Notes: generated from the sequence alone by a model not told the origin. A stretch of 64,000 bases of DNA from Paenibacillus_V sp046244365 (GCF_046244365.1 NZ_CP176395.1:4774001-4838000); one strand, 5' to 3'; shown: positions 1 to 8,316, numbered from the stretch's first letter. Made by a program: numbers and translations.

Positions 1-75
1 GCTTTTAGAATTATCTATGCCTACTTTAATAATTAGTGCTCCCACCAACAAATAAATGATTAACATAATAATCAT
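1..75 (-). CDS. Small hydrophobic protein, N-terminus only (runs off left edge)
   Basis: The minus strand opens with ATG at 75 and stays open to base 1, giving 25 residues. The start is MIIMLIIYLLVGALIIKVG followed by IDNSKS. This is a single hydrophobic segment followed by a polar stretch, as in small one-pass membrane proteins. The upstream purine-rich stretch GATGGGC is a weak ribosome site. The ATG overlaps the stop of the HAD remnant. No family assigned; the rest of the gene lies outside the window. Confidence 0.45.
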   Translation of the reverse strand, partial: MIIMLIIYLLVGALIIKVGIDNSKS

Positions 76-266
76 GCCCATCTAATCCCATTCCTTTCTA
101 TAATACCCTGTGCTTTTAATAATTTTAATACTTCTAATGAGGAAGGAAATAGCTCAAAGTCGCGAGGATGAACGAAATGACCGGTCCCACCTATGGTTCC
201 GTCACGATCTACAAAAACAGCTTGAAGTGTCTGAAAAATAATCCCCCTATAACAAGTATCATCCAT
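72..266 (-). pseudogene. HAD-IIIA phosphatase N-terminal remnant
   Basis: The 64 codons contain the HAD catalytic motif I AVFVDRDGTIGG followed by HPRDFELFPSSLEVLKLLK, typical of the start of HisB-type or heptose-bisphosphate phosphatase-like HAD hydrolases. The reading frame ends after about 64 residues, before motifs II and III, whereas such enzymes usually run 150-200 residues. The sequence after KAQGI no longer resembles the family. The nucleophile Asp and the Asp two residues later are present, but the protein cannot fold as a complete HAD domain. I read this as a decayed, 3'-deleted gene. Confidence 0.6.
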
Positions 267-316
267 AATATGGGGTTCGACAAATCGTTAAGTTATCCTG
301 CCCGTCAAAGCGCAGC

Positions 317-344
317 GAGGCTGCCGATCCACTTCGGCAGCCTC
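317..344. terminator. Palindromic hairpin of the GGCTGCCGA family
   Basis: Perfect 11-bp stem: GAGGCTGCCGA at 317-327 and TCGGCAGCCTC at 334-344, with a 6-base loop. It is a member of a palindrome family that recurs through the window. No clear T-run follows, so termination is weaker than for other copies. Confidence 0.55.
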
Positions 345-434
345 GTCAGAGTTTCATATGAAGTTCTTGCTTCCAATAGTTTAATGTCTAACTTCAGATG
401 CTAGCAGCCAAACCATTCACCCTTCGGACAAATG

Positions 435-857
435 CTAAAGCTTTTTTATCAGATACTTTGGCGATTCTTCAAAGTTTTGCCGGAAGTAAAAACGGTGTGC
501 ATCCGTTCTTCCAGAATGGCAATGGACTTCGATTCTGTCGCAATGTCGTTCCGATGCCAGCTTGACGCAAAATTGCTCAAGCTCCTTTCCAATTCCCTTA
601 CTTCTGATTCTGTGATCGACTGAAAAATAGCTGATTCGCGCAAAATCGCCTTCCAACGCCAGTTGAGGGATAAAATGAATGGAGAGGACGGCAACCGCTT
701 TCCCTTCCAATTCATACACCAATAATTCCTCATCCGGAAGTTCAATCAATTGTTTGATTCTCCCCGGCATAAATGATTTCGTATCCGGATAACCCAACTG
801 ATCCATAAGTTCGGAAATTTCTCTCCAATCTTCGACTTTTGCCCTTCTAATTCCCAT
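435..857 (-). CDS. GNAT family N-acetyltransferase
   Basis: About 140 residues with the GNAT fold layout. The N-terminal region MGIRRAKVEDWREISELM is typical. The central acetyl-CoA pyrophosphate loop appears as RSKGIGKELEQFC, matching the Q/RxxGxG/A signature, and the C-terminal part HRFYFRQNFEE is the usual 'A..FY...GF' segment. Start chosen at 857 because GGGGGGATG lies about 9 bases upstream; an in-frame ATG lies further up at 899. Substrate unknown. It stands alone between two remnants. Family assignment is firm, function open. Confidence 0.82.
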   Translation of the reverse strand: MGIRRAKVEDWREISELMDQLGYPDTKSFMPGRIKQLIELPDEELLVYELEGKAVAVLSIHFIPQLALEGDFARISYFSVDHRIRSKGIGKELEQFCVKLASERHCDRIEVHCHSGRTDAHRFYFRQNFEESPKYLIKKL

Positions 858-1134
858 GTCCGGCATCCCCCCGCATACAAATTTCTGATTGATTAGCAAT
901 CATTTATTTATTGGGCTATCTTATCTTGTTAACAAGTAGCGGTTGTAATCCCTGTGTAAAATAGAAACAAATTTTTCGTAAATTTTAATTAAACAACCAA
1001 CCATTAGAATCTCGCGGCCGCCTTGTGGAGTAGTTTACCGAGCTCTCGTTTCCGAGGGAGTTCAATAAAAGCTTGTACGAACAACATTATCCATAATCCT
1101 CCCCCAATCAAGCTATCACATCTAGGCAAATTCC

Positions 1135-1151
1135 TGAATACTATGTATTCA
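1135..1151. promoter_or_regulatory. Perfect 7-3-7 palindrome upstream of amine oxidase
   Basis: TGAATAC-TAT-GTATTCA lies 26 bases before the amine oxidase start codon. A perfect inverted repeat at this distance is a plausible repressor operator, but no regulator gene is adjacent, so the binding protein is unknown. Confidence 0.4.
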
Positions 1152-1176
1152 AAAATTAACTTCTAGGGGAATAAAT

Positions 1177-2646
1177 ATGGTTAACGCCTCTTCAGCCTCT
1201 TCACTATCTCAATCCACAATGGTTTCATTCATCAGGAATGGGCTACCCAAAACTACTTCTCCGAAACGCATCGTTATCGTCGGCGCGGGGATGGCAGGAT
1301 TGGTTTCGGCCTCTTTGCTTAAAGATGCAGGACATCAGGTAACGATACTCGAAGCCTCCGACCGGGTAGGAGGCCGTGTCTTCACGCTTCGTTCTCCTTT
1401 TATTAATGATCAGTTTATTGAGGCGGGTGCAATGAGAATTCCTAGTACCCATCAATTAACTTTGGAATACATCTCGAAATTTCGCTTGCCCCTTAATGAA
1501 TTTATTAACACGACTCCTAATGATCTGCTATATGTGAACGGTGTAAAAACACGCCGTTGGATTTACGAAAAAGATCCCAACATTCTTCGCTTTCCTTTAG
1601 CTCCGCATGAAAGAGGGAAGACGGCTGAAGAATTAGCCCAACGTGCAGTAAAGCCAATAATGGACTATATTAATCAAGATCCTGAAAAGCATTGGCCGAT
1701 TGTAATCAAAGAACTTGATAAATATTCGATGGAACTTTTTATGCGCAACAACCCGGTAGGCCCATCATTGTCTGCCGCTGCGGTAAATATGATCAATGTG
1801 ATGACCGGTTTTGAAGGATTCCCTGAGCTTTCATTTTTGGAAATCTTACGTGACTTTATCCTCCTCACGCCTACTACCCGGTTTTATGAAATCTCAGGCG
1901 GGTTTGACAAACTACCCCGTTCATTCCTTCCACATTTAAAAGAGAATATTCATTTCAACAGCAGGATGACCAAAATTATCCATAACGGCAACCATGTAAC
2001 GATCGCCGGCGTACAGACCCAAACTACGGAGCCGTTTCAGGTAACGGCTGATCTTGCAATCATTACCGTTCCTTTTTCCGTGCTGCAACTAGTCGAAGTA
2101 GAACCGAATAATTTGTTCTCTTATCATAAATGGACTGCCATTCGTCAGCTTCACTATGTCTCCTCCACAAAAATAGGCATCCAATTTTCGCATAGGTTCT
2201 GGGAAGAAAATGGTTTGTATGGCGGTCAGACCGTTACCGACTTGCCTATTCGACTTTCTTACTACCCCAGTCATCATTCCGGAGGACCAGGCGGTGTTGT
2301 TTTGGCAAGTTATACGTGGGAAGATGACTCGCTGCCTTGGATTAACATGTCAAATGAAGAACAAGTAATGAAGGCACTAAACATCATGGCTGACATCCAC
2401 GGCGATGTCGTGTACAAAACATTTGTCACAGGAGTCGCTCATAATTGGGATCTGTCCCCCTTTGCAGCCGGTGCCTTCACAATGTTTAAACCATTTCAGG
2501 AAACTGAACTATCTCCATACATCTCTATTCCAGAGGGAAGCGTATATTTCGCAGGTGAGCATGCTTCTGATTATCATGGTTGGATTCAGGGGGCGATACA
2601 ATCTGCCATTCGTGCGGCAGCTGAGATCAACACAACTCCTATGTAA
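1177..2646 (+). CDS. Flavin-containing amine oxidase (L-amino acid / monoamine oxidase family)
   Basis: 489 residues, full length for the family. The dinucleotide-binding motif VIVGAGMAGLVSASLL is at residues 33-48, followed by the Glu that binds ribose (LEASDRVGGRVFTLR). The C-terminal FAD-binding segment YFAGEHASDYHGWIQGAI with AAAEI is intact. Such enzymes oxidise amines or L-amino acids to imines with release of hydrogen peroxide. The extra ~28 N-terminal residues are Ser-rich and not a clear signal peptide. A ribosome site AGGGGA precedes ATG at 1177. The gene is monocistronic; a perfect palindrome lies just upstream. The substrate cannot be read from sequence. Confidence 0.88.
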   Translation: MVNASSASSLSQSTMVSFIRNGLPKTTSPKRIVIVGAGMAGLVSASLLKDAGHQVTILEASDRVGGRVFTLRSPFINDQFIEAGAMRIPSTHQLTLEYISKFRLPLNEFINTTPNDLLYVNGVKTRRWIYEKDPNILRFPLAPHERGKTAEELAQRAVKPIMDYINQDPEKHWPIVIKELDKYSMELFMRNNPVGPSLSAAAVNMINVMTGFEGFPELSFLEILRDFILLTPTTRFYEISGGFDKLPRSFLPHLKENIHFNSRMTKIIHNGNHVTIAGVQTQTTEPFQVTADLAIITVPFSVLQLVEVEPNNLFSYHKWTAIRQLHYVSSTKIGIQFSHRFWEENGLYGGQTVTDLPIRLSYYPSHHSGGPGGVVLASYTWEDDSLPWINMSNEEQVMKALNIMADIHGDVVYKTFVTGVAHNWDLSPFAAGAFTMFKPFQETELSPYISIPEGSVYFAGEHASDYHGWIQGAIQSAIRAAAEINTTPM

Positions 2647-2684
2647 CTACTATTCGTAACCATTCTATGTGAAAAAACATCCGT

Positions 2685-2708
2685 GCTCAAGATTTGCAAA
2701 TCTTGAGC
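2685..2708. terminator. Perfect hairpin after amine oxidase gene
   Basis: GCTCAAGATTTG at 2685 pairs with CAAATCTTGAGC ending at 2708, forming a perfect 24-base palindrome about 40 bases after the amine oxidase stop. There is no long T-run on the plus side, so it may act as a weak terminator or transcript stabiliser. Confidence 0.5.
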
Positions 2709-2717
2709 GCGTTCAAA

Positions 2718-2746
2718 ACAAAAAATCCGCGATTTACGCGGATCCG
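2718..2746 (-). terminator. Rho-independent terminator of the glycosyltransferase/peptide operon
   Basis: On the minus strand, stem ATCCGCG / CGCGGAT (2743-2725) is followed by a T-run (the A-run at 2719-2725 on the plus strand). It lies about 100 bases beyond the stop of the Pro/Thr-rich peptide. Near-identical hairpins end three other minus-strand genes in this window. Confidence 0.7.
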
Positions 2747-2841
2747 ATATGACCCCGAGCTCCCGACCGTTATGGTCGGCGCTACGCAATGGGTCGCCCC
2801 CGTCGATCACGGAGGCATTATTGCTTTAGCGATTACCTGAT

Positions 2842-2949
2842 TTACGGGGTGACCGTCGTGGTCGGCGGCGGTGCCGTTGTAGTCGTAGTTGGCGGCGGCG
2901 CCATTGTCGTTGTTACAGGCGGGGGTACCGGTGCAGGATTAATTCCCAT
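2842..2949 (-). CDS. Pro/Thr-rich 35-residue peptide (candidate O-glycosylation substrate)
   Basis: A short reading frame seen by eye. It starts ATG at 2949 behind a strong AGGAGG site (8-base spacing) and ends TAA at 2842. It begins MGINPAPVPPPVTTTM, continues with APPPTTTTT and APPPTTT, and ends VTP. Of 35 residues nearly all are Pro, Thr, Ala or Val, with three PPP-TTT-type units. There is no Cys, no signal peptide and no charged residue. It sits 45 bases downstream of a glycosyltransferase that resembles polypeptide GalNAc-transferases, on the same strand and ahead of a terminator, so the two are probably co-transcribed. Clustered Thr next to Pro is the classic acceptor context for mucin-type O-glycosylation; that it is the substrate is inference. 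Alternatively it is a spore-surface peptide unrelated to the enzyme. Confidence 0.62.
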   Translation of the reverse strand: MGINPAPVPPPVTTTMAPPPTTTTTAPPPTTTVTP

Positions 2950-2994
2950 TATTAATTCCTCCTAATCGATGGTTGCTGAACATGTGAAACCGGA

Positions 2995-3885
2995 CTAAAA
3001 CAGGACTCCAAATTCCGTCATATACCAGTCATCATCATATTGTCGACGCGAAAAATAGTTCCGGCGTTGTTCCAACACATCGCTTTTCAGCACTAAAGCC
3101 TCGATCTTTTCCGGATCGGAATACTTGATCAGTTTTTTGCATTTGGCAATACGCTCTTCTTTAAAGTGACTGTAAGCCATGCGTATGAAATTATAATCTA
3201 CGTCCTCCCATGTCAGTTTAAACGGCGGATTGTCTGAGCGGAAAACATGCAGAATGTTAACGTTCGGCACAACATAGCATTTATAGCCGAACAACCATAA
3301 TTTAAGCGAGATTTCCTCGTCCTCTCTGCCCCAAACCTTGAAGCCTTTATCAAAACCCCCGACATCGAAAAAAACGTTCCTGGATATCGCGAAACAACCC
3401 CCTGCCAAGTGGGACGACGGAAAAAGGGAAGACTGCCAGCGGTTCCATCTGGGCTCCAACTGTTCCGTCCAACGATATCCGTAACCCGCATTTCCCGGAT
3501 TGGTGGCATCGCCAATACCCGGATTCACAGCATCGGCTTTCCCGATTCGAATCGGTTCAAGAAGGCGGTCAATCCATAGATCTTCGAAAAAAAGATGGGC
3601 ATCGCAGAAAATCAAGTAATCGCCTGCGGACAGTCCGGCTCCGCAATTGCGGGCCATAGCCACTCCGAGTCCCCCGGCAGATCGGATCAGCTTGATTGGA
3701 AATCCCTGCTCTGAAGTTTCGAGGAAATCACAGCAATGATCCGTTGAGCCGTCATCGACGACAACGATTTCAAACGGATACTCCGTTTTAACCTCCAATG
3801 CCGACTCGACGGTACGACATAGATGGGTTCCTTCGTTCTTGACGGGAATAATCAACGATACCAAAGGCATGTTCCCCTTAAACAT
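2995..3885 (-). CDS. GT-A glycosyltransferase resembling polypeptide GalNAc-transferases (GT2/GT27-like)
   Basis: 296 residues. The nucleotide-sugar domain begins with SLIIPVKNEGTHLCRTVESA (residues 10-29) and VVVDDGSTD. The metal motif is DAH at 95-97, the DxH form of polypeptide GalNAc-transferases rather than the DxD of most GT2 enzymes. AGGCFAISRNVFFDVGGFD (161-179), VWGREDEEISLKLWLFG (184-200) and HVFR (213-216) follow the order and spacing of the GalNAc-transferase catalytic subdomain. There is no signal peptide, membrane helix or C-terminal lectin domain. Start at 3885 follows GGGGGGA. Upstream on the same strand is a spore-coat ATP-grasp gene; downstream is a Pro/Thr-rich peptide gene. 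Likely role: cytoplasmic O-glycosylation of a protein or peptide, perhaps for the spore surface. The sugar donor is not predictable. Confidence 0.78.
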   Translation of the reverse strand: MFKGNMPLVSLIIPVKNEGTHLCRTVESALEVKTEYPFEIVVVDDGSTDHCCDFLETSEQGFPIKLIRSAGGLGVAMARNCGAGLSAGDYLIFCDAHLFFEDLWIDRLLEPIRIGKADAVNPGIGDATNPGNAGYGYRWTEQLEPRWNRWQSSLFPSSHLAGGCFAISRNVFFDVGGFDKGFKVWGREDEEISLKLWLFGYKCYVVPNVNILHVFRSDNPPFKLTWEDVDYNFIRMAYSHFKEERIAKCKKLIKYSDPEKIEALVLKSDVLEQRRNYFSRRQYDDDWYMTEFGVLF

Positions 3886-4011
3886 CTCATTCCCCCCAAC
3901 GCGATGATGGTTTCAAAACTGTTAATTATCTCTATTCCATACAAAGCGGCTGCGGTTTGGGTTACAGCCCCATTTTCAAAAAAATGGGTATGTTAACGAT
4001 TCGTCACGATG

Positions 4012-5349
4012 CTACTCGTAGAGCGCTACTTTCTCTTGGGTAAATCCTGCGAGTGATCTGGCATATTCAAAAGGTCTTGCAATCACTCTGTAATACATAT
4101 GCGGGTCTTCGTTCAGTACGGCTATCTCAGGCTGTTGTCTGCTGTTCATTTCAAGAAGCCACACCTTTAAATGCGGATCTACAACAACGTCAATTCCCAA
4201 GTCTCCGTAAATGCCATAGTATTTCTCTAACACCAGACAAGCTTGCCTGCAGATGGAGATCATTTCTTGTTCTTTTTTTCTTGCTTGATCATCATCCAAT
4301 TGAAAAGTATCCCGGAGCGTATGGCTTGCGAGCTGAATGGAGCTGATATCATTGGTGTACACTCTTCCCTCTCTGCCAAACCGTGCGACAATCCCGGAGC
4401 ACTCCCATTTTTCGCTTGCATCTTTTTGCATGATCACCCGGAAGTCAATATTCTTATTGTGGCGGGTGAAAGCGACAGACTGCTGGATGATATACGGATA
4501 GGTAGCCTTCATCCGGCCAATGCGCTTTTTTACCGACATTTTCTTGGTAATGAAAGACTTGGTCCCTTTCCGATAAATAAATAGATATCCTCGTTTTGTC
4601 TTATCCACCCTTCTAATACCTTTTCCGAATGAGCCATTGACCGGCTTCAAATAGACAGACCCGTGCAAGTCCAGCATGTTATCGAGGCTCTGCAAATTGG
4701 TTAACGAGATGGTATGCGGAAGATGTTCGCGAACCAAAGGATCCGAGGATAAAATCGTCCTAAAGTCCCATTTGTTTACATAAACCGAGTTGAACACTTT
4801 GTGGCTTATATGATTAGCTAAATCGTCATACAGTCTGTTCTTTCTCAATCCAACTCTCCGATAGACCGCTGAAGGGTAAGGAAATATTCCTTTTTTCCAC
4901 GGATTTTTCCCTTCTTTAGCCAAGTCCTGATTATAGTAGTATCCTTGGACGGTTTTATGGACCGGATTAATACCTTTTACAGAACAGATATAGACAAGTC
5001 CTTTAATCCCCTGATTATTTGCAAAATAACGCCGATAATAATGCATTAATCTTTCCGTAAGCTTTTGCTTGGAAACCATAAATGCAATCACGGGTCCGAT
5101 ATACATATGGGATCCTTCCATGTAGAACTCGAAAGGAATGGCGTCCGGCAAGGTAAATTCCTTCATTAACCTTTCAGGCAGAACGATTGTATGGTCTTGA
5201 ATTTGTTCATCAAATCTTACATTCGCCTTTTTTTGCCAAGCTCCAAAATGAACGGTTATCGGTTGAGAGACTTCGCCTAAATGATCGATCCATCGTGTAG
5301 AAAGCAGGATTTGATCGGGGTTAAGTGTCGGATTCCATTCTATATGCAT
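4012..5349 (-). CDS. YheC/YheD family spore-coat-associated ATP-grasp protein
   Basis: 445 residues. The N-terminal third matches the YheC/YheD pattern (GPVIAFMVSKQKLTERLMHY, GLVYICSVKGINPVHKTVQG). The C-terminal half is an ATP-grasp ligase fold with YLKPVNGSFGKGIRRVDK as the ATP-binding loop, DFRVIMQKD and the metal-binding end GDLGIDVVVDPHLKVWLLEM followed by NSRQQ. In Bacillus, YheC and YheD are sporulation proteins that localise around the forespore. The product probably ligates a carboxylate to an amine during coat assembly; the substrate is unknown. The same-strand glycosyltransferase about 125 bases downstream may belong to the same sporulation programme. Full length, no defect seen. 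Confidence 0.88.
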   Translation of the reverse strand: MHIEWNPTLNPDQILLSTRWIDHLGEVSQPITVHFGAWQKKANVRFDEQIQDHTIVLPERLMKEFTLPDAIPFEFYMEGSHMYIGPVIAFMVSKQKLTERLMHYYRRYFANNQGIKGLVYICSVKGINPVHKTVQGYYYNQDLAKEGKNPWKKGIFPYPSAVYRRVGLRKNRLYDDLANHISHKVFNSVYVNKWDFRTILSSDPLVREHLPHTISLTNLQSLDNMLDLHGSVYLKPVNGSFGKGIRRVDKTKRGYLFIYRKGTKSFITKKMSVKKRIGRMKATYPYIIQQSVAFTRHNKNIDFRVIMQKDASEKWECSGIVARFGREGRVYTNDISSIQLASHTLRDTFQLDDDQARKKEQEMISICRQACLVLEKYYGIYGDLGIDVVVDPHLKVWLLEMNSRQQPEIAVLNEDPHMYYRVIARPFEYARSLAGFTQEKVALYE

Positions 5350-5456
5350 TCGTCCCGCATCCTTCCAGTAGATTTTTGTATCAATATATTAGCTGAGCTC
5401 CGGCAGAGTACAGACTAACGTTTAGGTTTGTAATTTTATTACTGCTCCAAAACGAT

Positions 5457-5591
5457 TCATGCAGTGGTTTCCCCAATCTTCTGGTTATATGGCATCAACG
5501 TCCAACCGTCCATAACCGGCATCATAATATTGAGCACGACAAGATCGACATGCGCTGAGGCATATACGGCCAGCGCTTCCTTGCTTCCGCT
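5457..5591 (-). pseudogene. Response-regulator receiver domain fragment
   Basis: Directly after the LysR stop, the minus strand encodes about 44 open codons reading SKEALAVYASAHVDLVVLNI followed by MMPVMDGWTLMP, then a stop. This is the middle of a CheY-like receiver domain (usual form DLVLLDIMMPxMDG). The phospho-acceptor Asp is replaced by Asn. There is no start codon, no N-terminal acidic pocket and no C-terminal Lys region. It is a decayed fragment left over from a lost two-component gene. Confidence 0.6.
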
Positions 5592-5594
5592 AAA

Positions 5595-6473
5595 TCAGAC
5601 AAGCCCCTGCTGGAGATAGTGATGAAGCTTAGCGCTTGCATGTTTCAACGGATATTCCGATGTTTTACAGAGGATTCCGAACGTCATATCGATAAGGCCG
5701 CCGCTCATAGCCCTAGCCGTTGTACCTGTAGGAACGGGATCTACAAGAATTTTTGGCACAAGAGCTATGCCTAATCCGCTTTCCACATAGTATTTCAAAG
5801 CCGTCATACTCCCAATCTCCATTGTGTCTAAAGGAAGGTGCCCAGACTCCTGCAACACCATTTCAACCTTTTTACGGTATGGACAGGTAGCTGATGTAAT
5901 GAGCAGACGGTGCCCACGAATATCATCCGGTGCAACAATCGCCTTTTCGGCAAGCGGGTGGTTTTCCTGCATCAATAAAGTAAATTCTTCCTTCAGTAAT
6001 GGTTCAAAATAGAGCTCATCTCCTAGATCCGGTGCCGAACAAAGAGCAAAATCAATCTCTCCTTTGAGCAGTCGCTCTCTCAACACAGGCGTGTTCGCAA
6101 CGTCCACCGAGACACGAATTTTTGGGAAATCAGAGATAAACCTCTTCAGAATATGTGGGAATCGGTAACTGGCAGTCGGCTCCGTCACCCCTATACGAAT
6201 ATATCCTGCCTCTCCTAGCTGCAAATCCGCCAAATTCGTTTGCAATAGCTCCATGCTCTTTACAATTTGCATACCTTGTTCGTAAAATAGCCTTCCGGCT
6301 TCTGTTAACCGGATTTTTTTTCCGCGCTCGATAAGCTGAACACCCAGCTCAGATTCAAGTTTTTGGATTTGCATCGTGACGGTGGATTGCACATAATTCA
6401 TTTCTTCGGCAGCACGGTTAAAACTACCGTACTTGACGATCAGTTGAAACGTTTTTAATGTTTTAAGGTCCAT
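5595..6473 (-). CDS. LysR family transcriptional regulator
   Basis: About 292 residues from the start MDLKTLKTFQLIVKYGSF at 6473, chosen because GGGGGGCGG lies 5 bases upstream; longer in-frame starts exist up to 6518. The N-terminal winged helix-turn-helix contains AAEEMNYVQSTVTMQIQKLE, followed by the linker helix and a periplasmic-binding-protein-like effector domain (EAGYIRIGVTEPTASYRF onward). It is divergent from the short-chain dehydrogenase gene across about 125 bases, the classic layout in which a LysR protein controls its divergent neighbour and itself. The effector is unknown. Confidence 0.88.
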   Translation of the reverse strand: MDLKTLKTFQLIVKYGSFNRAAEEMNYVQSTVTMQIQKLESELGVQLIERGKKIRLTEAGRLFYEQGMQIVKSMELLQTNLADLQLGEAGYIRIGVTEPTASYRFPHILKRFISDFPKIRVSVDVANTPVLRERLLKGEIDFALCSAPDLGDELYFEPLLKEEFTLLMQENHPLAEKAIVAPDDIRGHRLLITSATCPYRKKVEMVLQESGHLPLDTMEIGSMTALKYYVESGLGIALVPKILVDPVPTGTTARAMSGGLIDMTFGILCKTSEYPLKHASAKLHHYLQQGLV

Positions 6474-6530
6474 CGAACCGCCCCCCATGTTATGGTTCAT
6501 TTTTTTTGAACATTTCAATCATTTAATTCA

Positions 6531-6561
6531 ATTGTACGAATTTTAAGCGGTAATATACAAT
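6531..6561. promoter_or_regulatory. Candidate LysR operator in the divergent intergenic region
   Basis: ATTGTA at 6531-6536 and TACAAT at 6556-6561 form a spaced dyad between the LysR and dehydrogenase genes. LysR proteins commonly bind such interrupted dyads. Weak evidence from one short repeat. Confidence 0.33.
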
Positions 6562-6598
6562 TATTTTTACAATATTGGAACACAAGGAGATGACGAAA

Positions 6599-7339
6599 AT
6601 GAATGTAAAAAACAAAGTGGCTCTTGTTACCGGCGGCGGTACAGGGATCGGTAGAGCTACCTGCCTGGCACTAGCAGAGAGAGGGGCACACGTAGGGGTG
6701 AACTATTCGCGTTCTAGAGCCGAGGCCGAAGAAACGGCGCGAATCATTCATAGTAGAGGCGGGCGTGCAATTGCCATACAAGCGGATGTTTCGCAGGACA
6801 AGGAAGTCAGGGAGATGGTTGATAAATTGGCCCGGCACTTCGGAACCATCGACTTGCTTGTGAATAATGCCAGCATTACAAAGCACATCCCGTTTGATGA
6901 TCTGGAAGCGGCAACGGAAGAAGTATGGGATGAGCTTTATGATATTAATGTCAAAGGCATGTTTTTCTGCGCGCGCGCCGTTGCCCCTTTTATGAAAATC
7001 AATAAACGGGGAGCGATAGTCAATCTAGGCAGTATAGCGGGACAGACAGGTTTAGGCTCCTCTCTTCCCTACGCCGTTTCCAAAGCGGCTGTTCACGGTC
7101 TTACGAAATCTTTAGCGCGCGCCTTAGCCCCGAATATTAGAGTCAACTGCGTGGTACCTGGAGCCGTAGCGACAAGATGGTGGGCTGGAAGAGAAGACCA
7201 AATGAATAGGTTAGCTCCCAATCTCCTGCTGCAACGCCTTTCAACCCCTGAAGATATTGCAAGTATGATCTGTGCAGCTCTGGAACAAGAAGCAATGACA
7301 GGTCAAATCATAACGGTGGACAGCGGACAAACATTATGA
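6599..7339 (+). CDS. Short-chain dehydrogenase/reductase (SDR)
   Basis: 246 residues from ATG at 6599, which has AAGGAG 9 bases upstream; in-frame ATGs at 6575 and 6590 fit the ribosome site less well. Classical SDR features are all present: the cofactor loop TGGGTGIG (11-18), NNAS (89-92), the catalytic Ser in GSIAG (145) and YAVSK with Tyr158 and Lys162. The C-terminal end IASMICAALEQEAMTGQIITV resembles 3-oxoacyl-ACP reductase-like and glucose dehydrogenase-like SDRs. It probably reduces or oxidises a small alcohol/ketone with NAD(P)H. Likely controlled by the divergent LysR gene. A terminator follows at 7391. Confidence 0.88.
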   Translation: MNVKNKVALVTGGGTGIGRATCLALAERGAHVGVNYSRSRAEAEETARIIHSRGGRAIAIQADVSQDKEVREMVDKLARHFGTIDLLVNNASITKHIPFDDLEAATEEVWDELYDINVKGMFFCARAVAPFMKINKRGAIVNLGSIAGQTGLGSSLPYAVSKAAVHGLTKSLARALAPNIRVNCVVPGAVATRWWAGREDQMNRLAPNLLLQRLSTPEDIASMICAALEQEAMTGQIITVDSGQTL

Positions 7340-7390
7340 CCTGTTGAACCAGCATACCAATCCCCATCATCCACTATCGAATGCAAAAGA

Positions 7391-7431
7391 AATAGCCTCC
7401 GTTTATAGGTGAAATAAACGGAGGCTATTTT
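7391..7431 (+). terminator. Rho-independent terminator after SDR gene
   Basis: AATAGCCTCCGTTTA at 7391 pairs perfectly with TAAACGGAGGCTATT ending at 7429, followed by TT. A 15-bp stem about 50 bases past the SDR stop; the symmetric A/T flanks allow action in both directions. Confidence 0.8.
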
Positions 7432-7591
7432 CAACTGCATGCTTGATTATTTCCGTATGATCCCGCTTGGCCTTAACCGGATCGCCTTCATCTCTCCTTG
7501 CGGGCCTCGAACGCGAGAGCCGCTCCCGATGATATTCCTACACACATGCGGTTCCGCGGCAGCTTGAATGATAGCTTCTATCGTATGAGCC

Positions 7592-7987
7592 TTACTGTTT
7601 GACGATCTGCCATGTGACCCCGAATTTGTCTACCACTTCGCTGTAATAAGCCCCCCAAGACTGAAGTTCGAACGGAAATTTGATCGTACCGCCCTCACTG
7701 AGATTCCCGTAGGCTTCCCGTGCTTCGATTTCGCATTCAAATGCCAAAGCCAGTGCGATGCTGCGATTGCTTTCGGACGGTTCAAAAGCGTCGGACAGAA
7801 ACAACGTGTTCCCGCCGCCTACCGTTATTGCCATGTGCATGACTTTGTCCTTGATCGCTTCCGGTGTTCCCGGCGTCTGACCGTAAGTCATCACCGATAG
7901 GATTTCGCCTCCGAGCGCTTTCGTGTACATTTCGGCTTGCGATCGTGCATCCTTCGACATCAAATAAGGAGTTAGCTGTGCTTTCAT
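7592..7987 (-). CDS. VOC superfamily (PhnB-like) protein
   Basis: 131 residues from MKAQLTPYLMSKDARSQAEM at 7987 (AAAGG about 9 bases upstream). The pattern KALGGEILSVMTYGQTPGTP, KVMHMAITVGGGNTLFLSDA and GAYYSEVVDKFGVTWQI is that of PhnB/YjdN-type glyoxalase-fold proteins, many of unknown activity. The second such protein of the window (61484-61873) shares the same sequence pattern, so the two look like paralogues. Metal ligands cannot be assigned with certainty. No operon partner; about 250 bases follow before the convergent terminator, in which an unassigned open stretch of 47 codons resembles no family I know. Confidence 0.82.
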   Translation of the reverse strand: MKAQLTPYLMSKDARSQAEMYTKALGGEILSVMTYGQTPGTPEAIKDKVMHMAITVGGGNTLFLSDAFEPSESNRSIALALAFECEIEAREAYGNLSEGGTIKFPFELQSWGAYYSEVVDKFGVTWQIVKQ

Positions 7988-8193
7988 GTTCATCAACCTT
8001 TCGTTTATGGTTTCTTTTTTGGTTTGCCGGGCGAACCGGATGATCACCGTGTTACCCGGACTCTATTTACACAACGAACGGGAAACGACAAAATCGACAG
8101 ATCCGAAAAAAAAATTTAGAATTGAATCCCTAATTAGAAAAAAGAGTAGAGTCCGTCTTTCGATTTCAAAAGCGTTAGGCTTGGGACGAATGG

Positions 8194-8316
8194 CTAATGA
8201 AAGATCGTATCTTGGGTCACCGAACCCTCCACCACTCCAGAGGTATGACCTTGTCTTGGAAATCTGATGTCCTTAACGATCCCTAAATTGTCAATGATCT
8301 CGCGGGGTATTTCATA
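8194..8316 (-). pseudogene. Aminoglycoside phosphotransferase-like N-terminal remnant
   Basis: An open minus-strand stretch reads YEIPREIIDNLGIVKDIRFP followed by RQGHTSGVVEGS, then diverges and stops. The order 'PREI..LG.VK.I.FPRQGHTS.V' resembles the first 35-40 residues of APH-fold phosphotransferases. No start codon with ribosome site and no kinase core follow. Similarity is from memory of the family pattern, so confidence is limited. Confidence 0.35.
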
